DNA of 64,000 bases from JALYUM01 sp036688685. GTDB lineage: Bacteria; Pseudomonadota; Gammaproteobacteria; Burkholderiales; Burkholderiaceae_D. The notes beneath the pieces were generated by a model. That model made no database searches. It saw nothing but the letters and a program-made list of their open reading frames with translations, and was not told where the DNA came from. Positions 26,493 to 35,136 of this stretch are shown one piece after another. The stretch is from the NCBI RefSeq assembly GCF_036688685.1, contig NZ_JAQQPS010000004.1:262391-326390 (forward strand), read 5' to 3'. Within the stretch, counting starts at the first letter, position 1. Each line of letters starts with the position of its first letter. Position numbers and translations under genes: made by a program.

Positions 26493-27131
26493 ATGAGCGT
26501 GTTTGCCCGCCCCATCGTCATGCTCGACTTCGAGACCACCGGCCTGTCGCCCGCGTTCGGCGACCGCATCACCGAGGTGGCCGCCGTGCGCATCGTGGAA
26601 GGACGCATTACCGAGCGCTACGTGTCGCTGGTCAACACCGGCGCGCGGATTCCATCCTTTATCACGTCGCTCACTGGCATCACGCAGGCGATGGTCGATG
26701 GCGCCCCGCCGGCGACCCGGGTGGTGCCCGAGCTGCTCGACTTCATCGGTACCGACACGCTGTCGGCCCATAACGCATCGTTCGATGAAAAATTCCTGCT
26801 GGCCGAGAGCGAACGCCTGGGCCAGCGCTGCGGTCACGCCAACCTGGTGTGTTCCCTGAAACTGTCGCGCCGGGTGTTTCCCGGTATGGTCAGCTACAAG
26901 CTCGGCGAGCTGTCGCGCCAACTCGGCATCGGCTTTCGCAGCGCCGCCCACCGGGCCGAGGCCGATGCCGAAGTGGCAGCCGAAGTACTGATCCATATTG
27001 CGCGCCACCTCGGCAGAAAATATGAACTGCAGCAATTGCCGGCCGATTTGCTGGTGGCGCTGAACCGGCTCGCCGCCGCGAAAGTACCGGCTTACCTGGG
27101 CAAGTACGCGCAACAGGCCGCGCCAAAGTAA
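26493..27131 (+). CDS. DEDDh 3'-5' exonuclease (DnaQ-like)
   Basis: A 212-residue nuclease of the RNase T/DnaQ superfamily. The five DEDDh residues are visible: Asp12 and Glu14 in L-D-F-E-T-T-G, Asp98 in H-N-A-S-F-D, His153 and Asp158 in H-R-A-E-A-D. It resembles PolC/DnaQ-type proofreading exonucleases but is not fused to a polymerase and is not the standard DnaQ length. Probably acts on DNA or RNA 3' ends. Nine bp behind the Hsp70 gene and likely co-transcribed. Confidence 0.9.
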   Translation: MSVFARPIVMLDFETTGLSPAFGDRITEVAAVRIVEGRITERYVSLVNTGARIPSFITSLTGITQAMVDGAPPATRVVPELLDFIGTDTLSAHNASFDEKFLLAESERLGQRCGHANLVCSLKLSRRVFPGMVSYKLGELSRQLGIGFRSAAHRAEADAEVAAEVLIHIARHLGRKYELQQLPADLLVALNRLAAAKVPAYLGKYAQQAAPK

Positions 27132-27237
27132 GCGCCGCAGCGCACACGATTGTGCTTGCACAAATCCGGTGCAGTCATGGCTCATTATTATTTTGGCAAT
27201 GCGCTCATTTGTTCGGGCGACCAGCCGAAAGCCGCCA

Positions 27238-28191
27238 ATGCCTCGCCATCCCTCCGCCGCTCAGGACGACCAGACTTTCGCCTGGTTCCTCGCCGCGGCC
27301 AGGCGTGGCAACCCCTACGCCCAATTCAACCTCGGCATGCTGTACAAAAATGGCAGCGGCGTGGCGCGCAACGACGCCGCCGCCGTGGCCTGGTTGCGCC
27401 GTGCCGCCGAGCAGGGACTCGCGTTTGCCCAGAACCAGCTCGGGGCCATGCTGTATAACGGTCAGGCCCAGTCGGGCGACCGCGCGCGCGACGATTGCCA
27501 GGCCGCGCACTGGCTGCGCTGCGCGGCCGAGCAGGGTGACGCCTCGGCCCAGCAAAACCTGGGACTGCTGCATGGCGAGGGGCGCGGCGTTGCGCAGGAT
27601 GCCGAGGCGGCGGTAGGCTGGTTTTACCGGGCCGCAGAGCAGGGCGTGGCCCGGGCCCAGGCCCTGCTGGCCGAATGCTATCTGTATGGGCGGGGCGTGC
27701 CCGTCAACTACCCGCTGGCCGCGGCGTGGTTGCGCAAGGCGGCGGCGCAGGGCGATGCAGCAGCCCAGTTCAACCTGGGCCTGATGCACGCCACCGGCCA
27801 GGGTGTCGCGGTCGACCCGGTGCGCGCCGGACGCTGGTACGCGCTGGCGGCCGCGCAGGGCGACGCCAGCGCCCAAAACAACCTGGCCGTGCTGTACGCC
27901 AACGGCGAGGGCATGGCGCGCGACGACCTGCTGGCGGTGCACTGGTATCGCGCTGCCGCCGGGCAGGGTCATGTGCTGGCCCAGTACAACCTGTCCGGTA
28001 TGCTCGCCAGCGGGCGCGGCTGCGCGCCGGACGCCGTGCGGGCGCATATGTGGATGCTGCTTGCCGCCAGCAGCGGCGATGCGACGGCCTGCAGCAGCGT
28101 CGAGGCCGCCCGGCTGCGGCTCACAGCGCACCAACTGGCGCGCGCCGAGGAAATGGCCAGCGCCTGGCAGCGCGCGCGGCGCCAGCCCTGA
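27238..28191 (+). CDS. Sel1-repeat (tetratricopeptide-like) protein
   Basis: A 317-residue protein made almost entirely of Sel1-like repeats, about seven units of 36-44 residues with the pattern A-x-x-x-L-G-x-x-Y-x-x-G-x-G-V-x-x-D-x-x-x-A-x-x-W-x-x-x-A-A-x-x-G. Such solenoids bind other proteins. No convincing signal peptide in the chosen reading from the ATG at 27238; an upstream ATG at 27169 would add a short hydrophobic stretch (W-L-I-I-I-L-A), so export cannot be excluded. It lies about 106 bp after the exonuclease gene. Partner unknown. Confidence 0.85.
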   Translation: MPRHPSAAQDDQTFAWFLAAARRGNPYAQFNLGMLYKNGSGVARNDAAAVAWLRRAAEQGLAFAQNQLGAMLYNGQAQSGDRARDDCQAAHWLRCAAEQGDASAQQNLGLLHGEGRGVAQDAEAAVGWFYRAAEQGVARAQALLAECYLYGRGVPVNYPLAAAWLRKAAAQGDAAAQFNLGLMHATGQGVAVDPVRAGRWYALAAAQGDASAQNNLAVLYANGEGMARDDLLAVHWYRAAAGQGHVLAQYNLSGMLASGRGCAPDAVRAHMWMLLAASSGDATACSSVEAARLRLTAHQLARAEEMASAWQRARRQP

Positions 28192-28263
28192 CCTGTGCAG
28201 CCAGTTGTTTTCACGCTATCATCGAAGTCGGCATCTGCCATTTTTCCTCCTGCGAGAAAACCC

Positions 28264-30399
28264 ATGCACATGAAAAAAGCGGCTGTGGCCGTTGCGGTAC
28301 TGTCCGCGCTTGGCGCCAATACCCTGGCCCAAACCTGCCCCGACTACGGCCCCGCACTGACCTACCCGGTCACCAAGAAAAGCGCCCAGAGCGACAACTA
28401 CCACGGCACCACCATCGCCGACCCGTATCGTTGGCTGGAAGACGCCAACAGCAGCGAGACGCAAGCCTGGGTCGAAGCCCAGAACAAGGTCACGCAAGGC
28501 TACCTGGCCACCATCCCGCAGCGCGACGCAATCCGCCAGCGCCTGACCAAACTGTGGAACTACGAGCGCTATTCGGTGCCGTACAAGGAAGGCGGGCGCT
28601 ATTTCTACAGCCGCAACGACGGGCTGCAAAACCAGGCCGTGCTGTACACCATGGCCGAACTGTCCGACACGCCGCGCGTGCTGCTCGACCCGAACAAGCT
28701 GGCCGCGGACGGTACCGTGGCACTGGCCGGGATCGCCGTCAGCCCGAACGGTTCCTTGCTGGCCTACGGCACCGCCGCGTCCGGTTCCGACTGGAACGAG
28801 TGGAAGGTGCGCGACATCGCCACTGGCAAGGATCTGGCCGACCACCTCAAGTGGGTGAAATTTTCCGCGACCGCCTGGACGCGCGATGGCAAGGGCTTCT
28901 TTTACAGCCGCTACGACGAGCCGAAGGAAGCCACCAAGCTGGCCGACGTCAATTATTTCCAGAAACTGTACTACCACAAGATCGGCACACCCCAGTTGGC
29001 CGACACGCTGGTCTACGACCGCCCGGACGAAAAAGAATGGGGTTTCCGCGCCCACACCACCGACGATGGCCACTACCTGGTCATTACCGCCACCAAGGGC
29101 ACCGCGCACAAATACCGCGTGTTCTACAAGGACCTGACCAAGCCGGGTGCGAAGGTGCTGCCGCTGATCGACAACTTCGACGCCGCATACGATTTCATCG
29201 ACAACGTCGGCCCGGTGTTTTATTTCAACACCGACCGCAAGGCGCCGCGCCAGCGCATCGTCGCCATCGACACCCGCAAACCTGGCGAGGCCAACTGGAA
29301 AACCATCGTGCCGGAACAGACCGAGACCCTGGTCGCCGCCCAGATGCTGAACCAGCAACTGGTCATCGAATACCTGGCCGACGCGCGTAGCGCAGTCAAA
29401 GTGGTTGATTTGACGGGCAAGCCGGTGCGCGACATCGGTTTGCCCGGCATTGGCTCGGTGGCGGGATTCTCGGGCAAGCGCGGCGATGCCGAGACGTTTT
29501 ACTCGTTCACGGGGTACACCAACCCGACCACGATTTACCGCCTCGACATGGCCAGTGGCAAGAGCGAAGTGTTCCGCCAGCCGAAGGTCGACTTCGACCC
29601 GGCCCAGTATGAAACGCGCCAGCAATTCTTCACTAGCCGCGATGGCACCAAAGTACCGATGTTCATCGTCTCGAAGAAGGGCATCAAGCTCGATGGCAGC
29701 AATCCAACTTACCTGTATGGCTACGGCGGCTTCAATATCTCGATGACGCCGGCCTTCTCGCCAGCCAACCTGGCGTGGATGGAAATGGGCGGCGTCTACG
29801 TGTCGGTGAACCTGCGCGGCGGTGGCGAATATGGCGAGGCGTGGCACGAAGCCGGCACCAAGCTGCGCAAGCAAAACGTGTTCGACGATTTTATTGGCGC
29901 GGCCGAATGGCTCATCGCCAACAGGGTGACGTCGCCGGCGAAGCTGGCCATTGGCGGCGGCAGCAACGGCGGCTTGCTGGTCGGCGCGGCGCTGACGCAG
30001 CGTCCGGAACTGTTCGGCGCGGCGATCCCGCAAGTGGGCGTGATGGACATGCTGCGCTTCCACAAGTTCACCATCGGCTGGGCCTGGACGTCCGATTACG
30101 GTTCGTCGGAAAACCCGGAAGAGTTCAAGGCGCTGGTCAAATACTCGCCGCTGCACAACCTGAAACCGGGTACCTGCTATCCGGCGACGATGGTCACCAC
30201 GGCCGACCACGACGACCGCGTGGTGCCGGCGCACAGCTTTAAATTTGCCGCCACCGAGCAGGCGGCGCAGGGCGGCAGCGCCCCGGTCATCATCCGCATC
30301 GACACCAAGGCCGGCCATGGCGCGGGCAAGCCGACCACCAAGCAGATCGAGGAAGTGGCCGATCGCTGGGGTTTCCTGGTCAAAAGCCTGAAGATGTAA
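28264..30399 (+). CDS. Prolyl oligopeptidase (S9A), exported
   Basis: A 711-residue serine peptidase that cleaves short peptides after proline. A signal peptide is present (M-K-K-A-A-V-A-V-A-V-L-S-A-L-G-A-N-T-L-A-Q), so it probably works in the periplasm. The N-terminal half is the seven-bladed propeller beginning with D-P-Y-R-W-L-E-D. The catalytic half carries Ser567 in G-G-G-S-N-G-G, the aspartate in T-A-D-H-D-D-R-V and His685 in A-G-H-G-A-G-K-P. Start could be 28264 or the next ATG at 28270. Ends at a strong terminator (30418-30451). Confidence 0.93.
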   Translation: MHMKKAAVAVAVLSALGANTLAQTCPDYGPALTYPVTKKSAQSDNYHGTTIADPYRWLEDANSSETQAWVEAQNKVTQGYLATIPQRDAIRQRLTKLWNYERYSVPYKEGGRYFYSRNDGLQNQAVLYTMAELSDTPRVLLDPNKLAADGTVALAGIAVSPNGSLLAYGTAASGSDWNEWKVRDIATGKDLADHLKWVKFSATAWTRDGKGFFYSRYDEPKEATKLADVNYFQKLYYHKIGTPQLADTLVYDRPDEKEWGFRAHTTDDGHYLVITATKGTAHKYRVFYKDLTKPGAKVLPLIDNFDAAYDFIDNVGPVFYFNTDRKAPRQRIVAIDTRKPGEANWKTIVPEQTETLVAAQMLNQQLVIEYLADARSAVKVVDLTGKPVRDIGLPGIGSVAGFSGKRGDAETFYSFTGYTNPTTIYRLDMASGKSEVFRQPKVDFDPAQYETRQQFFTSRDGTKVPMFIVSKKGIKLDGSNPTYLYGYGGFNISMTPAFSPANLAWMEMGGVYVSVNLRGGGEYGEAWHEAGTKLRKQNVFDDFIGAAEWLIANRVTSPAKLAIGGGSNGGLLVGAALTQRPELFGAAIPQVGVMDMLRFHKFTIGWAWTSDYGSSENPEEFKALVKYSPLHNLKPGTCYPATMVTTADHDDRVVPAHSFKFAATEQAAQGGSAPVIIRIDTKAGHGAGKPTTKQIEEVADRWGFLVKSLKM

Positions 30400-30417
30400 A
30401 CAAGGCATTCGCATGAG

Positions 30418-30451
30418 AACCCGGGGCCGCGCAGGCGCCCCGGGTTTTTTT
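30418..30451 (+). terminator. Intrinsic terminator after prolyl oligopeptidase
   Basis: AACCCGGGGC (30418-30427) pairs with GCCCCGGGTT (30437-30446) around a 9-nt loop, followed by a run of seven Ts starting at 30445. It lies 19 bp after the stop. Confidence 0.9.
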
Positions 30452-30455
30452 ACGT

Positions 30456-31034
30456 TTACCTGTGCACGACCACCAGCAGCGCCTTCGCCTCCGTTTTGCC
30501 AGTATTTCTCAGCACGTGATTCTGGTCGGCGCCGTAGCGCGCCGTGCCGCCTGTTTTGAGCTTGCGCTTCGACGTTCCCACCTCGATTTCAACCGACCCG
30601 TGCAGCACCGTCAGGTGTTCGTTTGTGCCCGGATCGTGGGCCTGCGAGGCCAGTTCGCCGCCGGGCGCCAGCGTCAATTCATACCACTCGTATTTACCGG
30701 CCAGCTCCATCGGCCCCAGGATGCGCAGCACGTAACCCGCGTGGTTGCCCGGCAGCGTCGGTGTTTCGTGCGCATCGAGTACGCGGATGGCCTCCACCTC
30801 GCGCGGCTCGGACGAAAGCAATTCGCCGATCTGCACACCCAGCGCATTGGCCAGGCGCCAGGTAATGGCAATGGTCGGATTGGCCTTCTCGCGCTCGATT
30901 TGGGACAGCATCGATTTCGAAACGCCGGCAATGCGCGACAGGTCTTCCAGCGTCAGGCCGCGCGCCAGGCGCATGCGCTGCAGGGTGGCGCCGACTTCGG
31001 GCGGGGCGTTGGTGGCGGGCGAGGTGATCATCAT
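30456..31034 (-). CDS. XRE-family regulator with cupin domain
   Basis: A 192-residue regulator. The N-terminal helix-turn-helix (about 18-72) has L-T-L-E-D-L-S-R-I-A-G-V-S-K-S-M-L-S-Q-I-E-R-E-K-A-N-P-T-I. The C-terminal cupin (about 110-190) includes P-G-G-E-L and H-L-T-V-L-H-G-S-V-E-I-E-V-G. This architecture is common in regulators that sense small metabolites. It is divergent from kbl-tdh-sdaA, so control of threonine/serine breakdown is the natural guess. Two adjacent ATGs (31034 and 31031) could start it. A perfect palindrome (31044-31055) lies just upstream. Confidence 0.87.
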   Translation of the reverse strand: MMITSPATNAPPEVGATLQRMRLARGLTLEDLSRIAGVSKSMLSQIEREKANPTIAITWRLANALGVQIGELLSSEPREVEAIRVLDAHETPTLPGNHAGYVLRILGPMELAGKYEWYELTLAPGGELASQAHDPGTNEHLTVLHGSVEIEVGTSKRKLKTGGTARYGADQNHVLRNTGKTEAKALLVVVHR

Positions 31035-31043
31035 GAAGGGTTG

Positions 31044-31055
31044 CTTAACGTTAAG
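31044..31055. promoter_or_regulatory. Palindrome CTTAACGTTAAG, candidate operator
   Basis: A perfect 12-bp palindrome 9 bp upstream of the XRE-cupin start and within the 185-bp region divergent from kbl. Position fits autoregulation; a role at kbl is possible. Binding is inferred. Confidence 0.5.
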
Positions 31056-31219
31056 GGTGCGCCTTGCCAAGTTCAGTCAGCACGGGTAATATCCATTATA
31101 TTGAATTTAAGTTCGAGATACAGGAAAACGTATGAAGCAGTACGCTCCCATCGAACCGGTGCAAAATACAGCATAGCGCACTTGCCGGCCCGGCCGGCAT
31201 CAACTTTGACGAGGACACC

Positions 31220-32434
31220 ATGAGCGATCAAGCGAAAAACGCCTTTTACAGCGGCCTGCAACACAATCTCGAGACCCTGCGCGAGCAAGGGCTGTACAAG
31301 CCGGAGCGCGTACTGGCCTCGCGCCAGGGCGCCGAAGTGGTGTCAATTGACGGCCGCACCCTCATCAATATGTGCGCGAATAACTACCTCGGCCTGTCGG
31401 GCGACCTGCAAACCCAGGAAGCGTCGATCGAAGCGACCAAAAAATACGGCTACGGCCTGTCCTCGGTGCGCTTCATTTGCGGCACCCAGACCGTGCACAA
31501 GGAACTCGAAGCAGCGCTGTCGACCTTCCTCGGCACCGACGACACCATTCTTTATGCGGCCGCCTTTGACGCCAACGGCGGCGTGTTCGAGCCGCTGTTC
31601 GACGAGAACGACGCCATCATCTCCGACGCCCTGAACCACGCCTCGCTGATCGACGGCATCCGCCTTTGCAAGGCTGCGCGCTACCGCTACGCCAACAACG
31701 ACATGGTTGACCTGGAAGCGCAACTGCAGGCCGCCACCGCAGCCGGCAAGCGTCATAAAGTCATCGTCACCGATGGCGTGTTCTCGATGGACGGCACCAT
31801 TGCCCACCTCGATAAAATTGTCGAACTGGCCGAGAAATACGGCGCGCTGACCCTGATCGACGAGTCGCATGCATCCGGCTTCATGGGCAAGACCGGGCGC
31901 GGCACGCACGAGCACCACAATGTCATGGGCCGCATCGACATCATCACCGGCACGCTGGGCAAAGCCCTGGGCGGCGCGATGGGCGGTTTTACCTCGGGCC
32001 GCAAGGAAGTCATCGACACGCTGCGCCAGAAGTCGCGGCCTTACCTGTTCTCGAACACGCTGGCGCCAATGATTGCCGGGGCCTCGCTGTCGGTGCTGAA
32101 GCGCCTGGAAAAATCGACCGAACTGCGCGACCGACTGCATGAAAATACCGCATTCTTCCGCGCCGAAATTGAGCGCATCGGCTTCACCATCAAGCCGGGC
32201 ACACACCCGGTGGTGCCGGTGATGCTGTTCGAAGCGCCCATTGCACAGAAGTTCGCGGCGCGCATGTTTGAGCTGGGCGTGTTGTTGTCCGGGTTCTTTT
32301 ACCCTGTGGTGCCGATGGGGCAGGCGCGCGTGCGTGTGCAGCTTTCCGCAGCCCACACCCGCGAGCAGCTCGAATTCGTGCTCAAGGCCTTCGAGCAGGC
32401 CGGCCGTGAACTCGGCATCCTCAAGACGATTTAA
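31220..32434 (+). CDS. kbl: Glycine C-acetyltransferase (2-amino-3-ketobutyrate CoA ligase)
   Basis: A 404-residue PLP enzyme of the alpha-oxoamine synthase family. It cleaves 2-amino-3-ketobutyrate with CoA to glycine and acetyl-CoA, the second step of threonine breakdown. PLP lysine is Lys248 in G-T-L-G-K-A-L-G-G; D-E-S-H-A-S-G-F-M-G and N-N-Y-L-G-L are also conserved. Length matches E. coli Kbl (398). The start follows a GAGGA site. It is the first gene before tdh and sdaA. Confidence 0.96.
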   Translation: MSDQAKNAFYSGLQHNLETLREQGLYKPERVLASRQGAEVVSIDGRTLINMCANNYLGLSGDLQTQEASIEATKKYGYGLSSVRFICGTQTVHKELEAALSTFLGTDDTILYAAAFDANGGVFEPLFDENDAIISDALNHASLIDGIRLCKAARYRYANNDMVDLEAQLQAATAAGKRHKVIVTDGVFSMDGTIAHLDKIVELAEKYGALTLIDESHASGFMGKTGRGTHEHHNVMGRIDIITGTLGKALGGAMGGFTSGRKEVIDTLRQKSRPYLFSNTLAPMIAGASLSVLKRLEKSTELRDRLHENTAFFRAEIERIGFTIKPGTHPVVPVMLFEAPIAQKFAARMFELGVLLSGFFYPVVPMGQARVRVQLSAAHTREQLEFVLKAFEQAGRELGILKTI

Positions 32435-32464
32435 TTCATACCATTTACACAGTTTAGGAAATTC

Positions 32465-33433
32465 ATGGAACGCATCCTCATCATCGGCGCCAACGGGCAA
32501 ATCGGCAGTGAACTGGTGGAGGCGCTGGCCGCCCGCCACGGTAGCAGCAACGTCATCGCTTCCGACATCAGCCCGACCAATCTCTACGGCGCGGCGCGCT
32601 ATGTGCGCCTGGATGTGATGGACAAGGCGGGCCTGGCCCAGCTCGTGGCCGACGAGTCGATCACCCAGGTGTACCAGCTGGCGGCGCTGTTGTCGGCCAC
32701 CGGCGAACAGGCGCCCCTGAAAGCCTGGAGCCTGAACATGGATGGCCTGTTGAATATCCTGGAAGTGGCGCGCGAGCGCGGTGCAGCAGGCACGCCGCTG
32801 CGCGTGTTCTGGCCATCGTCGATCGCCGCCTTCGGCCCGAACACCCCGTCCGAGAACACCCCGCAGTACACGGTGATGGATCCGACCACGATCTACGGCA
32901 TCAGCAAACTGGCCGGCGAGCGCCTGTGCGAGTACTACTTCACGAAATACGGCGTGGATGTGCGCTCGATCCGCTATCCGGGCATCATCAGCTACAAGTC
33001 GCCTCCGGGCGGCGGCACCACCGATTACGCCATCGCGATCTTCCACGCTGCCTTGAAAGGCGAAGACTACAGCTGCTTCCTGGGCCCGGAGACCACGCTG
33101 CCGATGATCTACATGCCCGACGCAATCCGCGCCACCATCGAATTGATGGAAGCGCCGCTTGCGAACGTGGTGATCCGCTCGTCGTACAACGTGGCTGGCG
33201 TGTCGTTCAACCCGCGCGAACTGGCCGCCGCCATTGTGCGCAAGCTGCCGGCATTTATCATTTCGTATGCGCCGGACAGCCGCCAGGCGATTGCCGATAC
33301 CTGGCCGAAAAGCCTGGACGACAGCCGCGCCACGCAGGACTGGGGCTGGAAAGCGGCGGTTGGTACGGAACAGATGGTGGCCGACATGCTGGCCAACGTC
33401 AAAGTGGACGTCCGCACCGCCGTCGCTGCCTGA
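32465..33433 (+). CDS. tdh: L-threonine 3-dehydrogenase, SDR (epimerase-like) type
   Basis: A 322-residue NAD-dependent dehydrogenase of the extended SDR fold, with the Rossmann motif G-A-N-G-Q-I-G (8-14) and the catalytic Y-x-x-x-K at Tyr144-Lys148. The sequence from I-S-Y-K-S-P-P-G-G-G-T-T-D-Y-A onward is typical of SDR-type threonine dehydrogenases. It oxidises threonine to 2-amino-3-ketobutyrate, the substrate of the kbl product upstream. It is unrelated to the zinc-dependent Tdh of E. coli. Position right after kbl supports the call. Confidence 0.93.
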   Translation: MERILIIGANGQIGSELVEALAARHGSSNVIASDISPTNLYGAARYVRLDVMDKAGLAQLVADESITQVYQLAALLSATGEQAPLKAWSLNMDGLLNILEVARERGAAGTPLRVFWPSSIAAFGPNTPSENTPQYTVMDPTTIYGISKLAGERLCEYYFTKYGVDVRSIRYPGIISYKSPPGGGTTDYAIAIFHAALKGEDYSCFLGPETTLPMIYMPDAIRATIELMEAPLANVVIRSSYNVAGVSFNPRELAAAIVRKLPAFIISYAPDSRQAIADTWPKSLDDSRATQDWGWKAAVGTEQMVADMLANVKVDVRTAVAA

Positions 33434-33464
33434 GCCACGCATAAAAAAATAACGGAGACTGGCG

Positions 33465-34865
33465 ATGGACATGAGTGTGTTTGATCTTTTCAAGATCGGT
33501 ATCGGGCCGTCGAGTTCGCACACGGTGGGGCCGATGGTGGCGGCGCGCCGCTTCCTGCTCGAATGCGGCGAGGCTGCGCTGGCTGCGGCAAGCGGGGTGG
33601 AAGCGCACCTGTACGGCTCGCTTGCGCTGACCGGCATCGGCCATGCGACCGACAAGGCGGTCATTCTCGGCCTGATGGGCGAGACGCCGATGGATGTCGA
33701 CCCGCTGACAGTCGACGACCGCCTGGCCGAAGTGGAACTCGATGGCGTCTTGAAATTGCTGGGTTTGAAAGAGATTTCGTTCACGGCACGCACCGGCCTG
33801 GTCTGGCACAAGGCGTCGAGCCTGCCTGAGCATCCGAACGGCATGAAGTTCGTCCTGCAACTGGCGGACGGCAGTGTCATCGAGCGCATCTTTTATTCGG
33901 TGGGCGGCGGCTTCATCACGGCCGCCGGCGACAGCCAGGTGCGCGCAGAAGCAGGCGGCACAAATGCAGTCGCGTACCCATTCGACACCATGCGCCATCT
34001 GCTCGACCACGGCCAGCGCACCGGCCTGTCCATCCCCGCCATGCTGCGCGCCAACGAATGCCAGCGCATGGAGAATACCGCCCTCGACGCCGGCATCGAC
34101 CGCATCTGGGGCGTGATGCGCGATTGCATCGCACAGGGTCTGGTTACCGGGGGCCAATTGCCCGGTGGCCTGAATGTGAAACGCCGCGCGGCCAAGCTGT
34201 GGTCGCAGTCGCAGCAAACCCTGCACGTCGACAACCGCAGTAATGTCCTGCCGCACGATGCGGTGCACCAGGTCAGCCTGTATGCGATGGCGGTCAATGA
34301 AGAGAATGCCGCCGGTGGCCGCGTGGTCACGGCGCCGACGAATGGCGCGGCCGGTATTATTCCCGCGGTCTTGCGCTACTACGCCGAGGATTGTCGCCCG
34401 AGCGACCCGGTGCGTGGCATCCGCGAATTCCTGTTGACGGCAGCCGCAATCGGCATGCTGTGCAAAAAAAACGCCTCGATTTCGGGTGCCGAAATCGGTT
34501 GCCAGGGAGAAGTCGGCGTCGCCTGCGCGATGGCTGCCGCCGGCCTGGTGGCGGCGCTGGGTGGTAGCAACGAGCAAATCGAAAACGCCGCCGAGATCGG
34601 CATCGAGCACCACCTCGGCATGACCTGCGACCCGATTGGCGGCCTGGTCCAGATCCCCTGCATCGAGCGCAACGGCATGGGCGCCATCAAGGCCATCACG
34701 GCGGCCTCGCTGGCCTTGAAAGGAGACGGCACCCATTTCGTCAGCCTCGACCAGGCCATCGAAACCATGCGCCAGACCGGCGCCGACATGCAAGTCAAAT
34801 ACAAGGAAACCTCCCTGGGCGGCCTCGCCATCCACGTCGTCACGGTCAACCACGCCGCTTGCTAA
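33465..34865 (+). CDS. sdaA: L-serine ammonia-lyase (iron-sulphur)
   Basis: A 466-residue single-chain L-serine dehydratase that converts serine to pyruvate and ammonia. The start F-K-I-G-I-G-P-S-S-S-H-T-V-G-P-M is diagnostic. Cysteines in M-L-C-K-K, G-C-Q-G-E-V-G and M-T-C-D-P-I-G-G-L-V-Q-I-P-C-I-E-R-N fit the [4Fe-4S] cluster region. A GGAGA site precedes the ATG. It follows tdh by 31 bp, so the operon carries threonine to glycine and serine to pyruvate. Two palindromic repeats lie downstream. Confidence 0.96.
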   Translation: MDMSVFDLFKIGIGPSSSHTVGPMVAARRFLLECGEAALAAASGVEAHLYGSLALTGIGHATDKAVILGLMGETPMDVDPLTVDDRLAEVELDGVLKLLGLKEISFTARTGLVWHKASSLPEHPNGMKFVLQLADGSVIERIFYSVGGGFITAAGDSQVRAEAGGTNAVAYPFDTMRHLLDHGQRTGLSIPAMLRANECQRMENTALDAGIDRIWGVMRDCIAQGLVTGGQLPGGLNVKRRAAKLWSQSQQTLHVDNRSNVLPHDAVHQVSLYAMAVNEENAAGGRVVTAPTNGAAGIIPAVLRYYAEDCRPSDPVRGIREFLLTAAAIGMLCKKNASISGAEIGCQGEVGVACAMAAAGLVAALGGSNEQIENAAEIGIEHHLGMTCDPIGGLVQIPCIERNGMGAIKAITAASLALKGDGTHFVSLDQAIETMRQTGADMQVKYKETSLGGLAIHVVTVNHAAC

Positions 34866-34880
34866 AAATCCATTACCCAA

Positions 34881-34952
34881 CAATGAGGGTCAGAGTAGAT
34901 TAAATGTGCAATTTTCCAAAGTTTCCAATCAATTCTACTCTGACCCTCATTG
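34881..34952. repeat. GGGTCAGAGT palindromic element, copy 1
   Basis: A 19-bp arm CAATGAGGGTCAGAGTAGA (34881-34899) and its perfect complement (34934-34952) flank a 34-bp AT-rich centre. Lies 15 bp after sdaA. It may act as a transcriptional stop. Belongs to the same family as the elements at 34982, 51894 and 51993. The gap 34866-35136 holds this element, copy 2 and the thrC leader. Confidence 0.9.
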
Positions 34953-34981
34953 CGCTTTTCACGGGGCAATTGCTCGATAAT

Positions 34982-35044
34982 TAGGGTCAGAGTCGATTTA
35001 TTGAGCAAGACACAAAAATGCCAAATAATTCGACACTGACCCTA
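34982..35044. repeat. GGGTCAGAGT palindromic element, copy 2
   Basis: TAGGGTCAGAGTCGA (34982-34996) pairs with TCGACACTGACCCTA (35030-35044) with one mismatch. The centre is AT-rich. It sits 29 bp from copy 1 and about 90 bp before thrC. Confidence 0.88.
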
Positions 35045-35136
35045 CCGTGGCGTGGTGACGGATGGCAAGTCGGCAATATCGGGGCGGGGGCACTATAATT
35101 GGTGGTCGCCACCTGATTTTTACGGATTTGAACAGC

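Noticed and set aside
34881..35044. Palindromic pair as a CRISPR remnant
   Set aside because: Only two copies per locus, arms are inverted rather than direct repeats, spacers are AT-rich and no cas genes are present.
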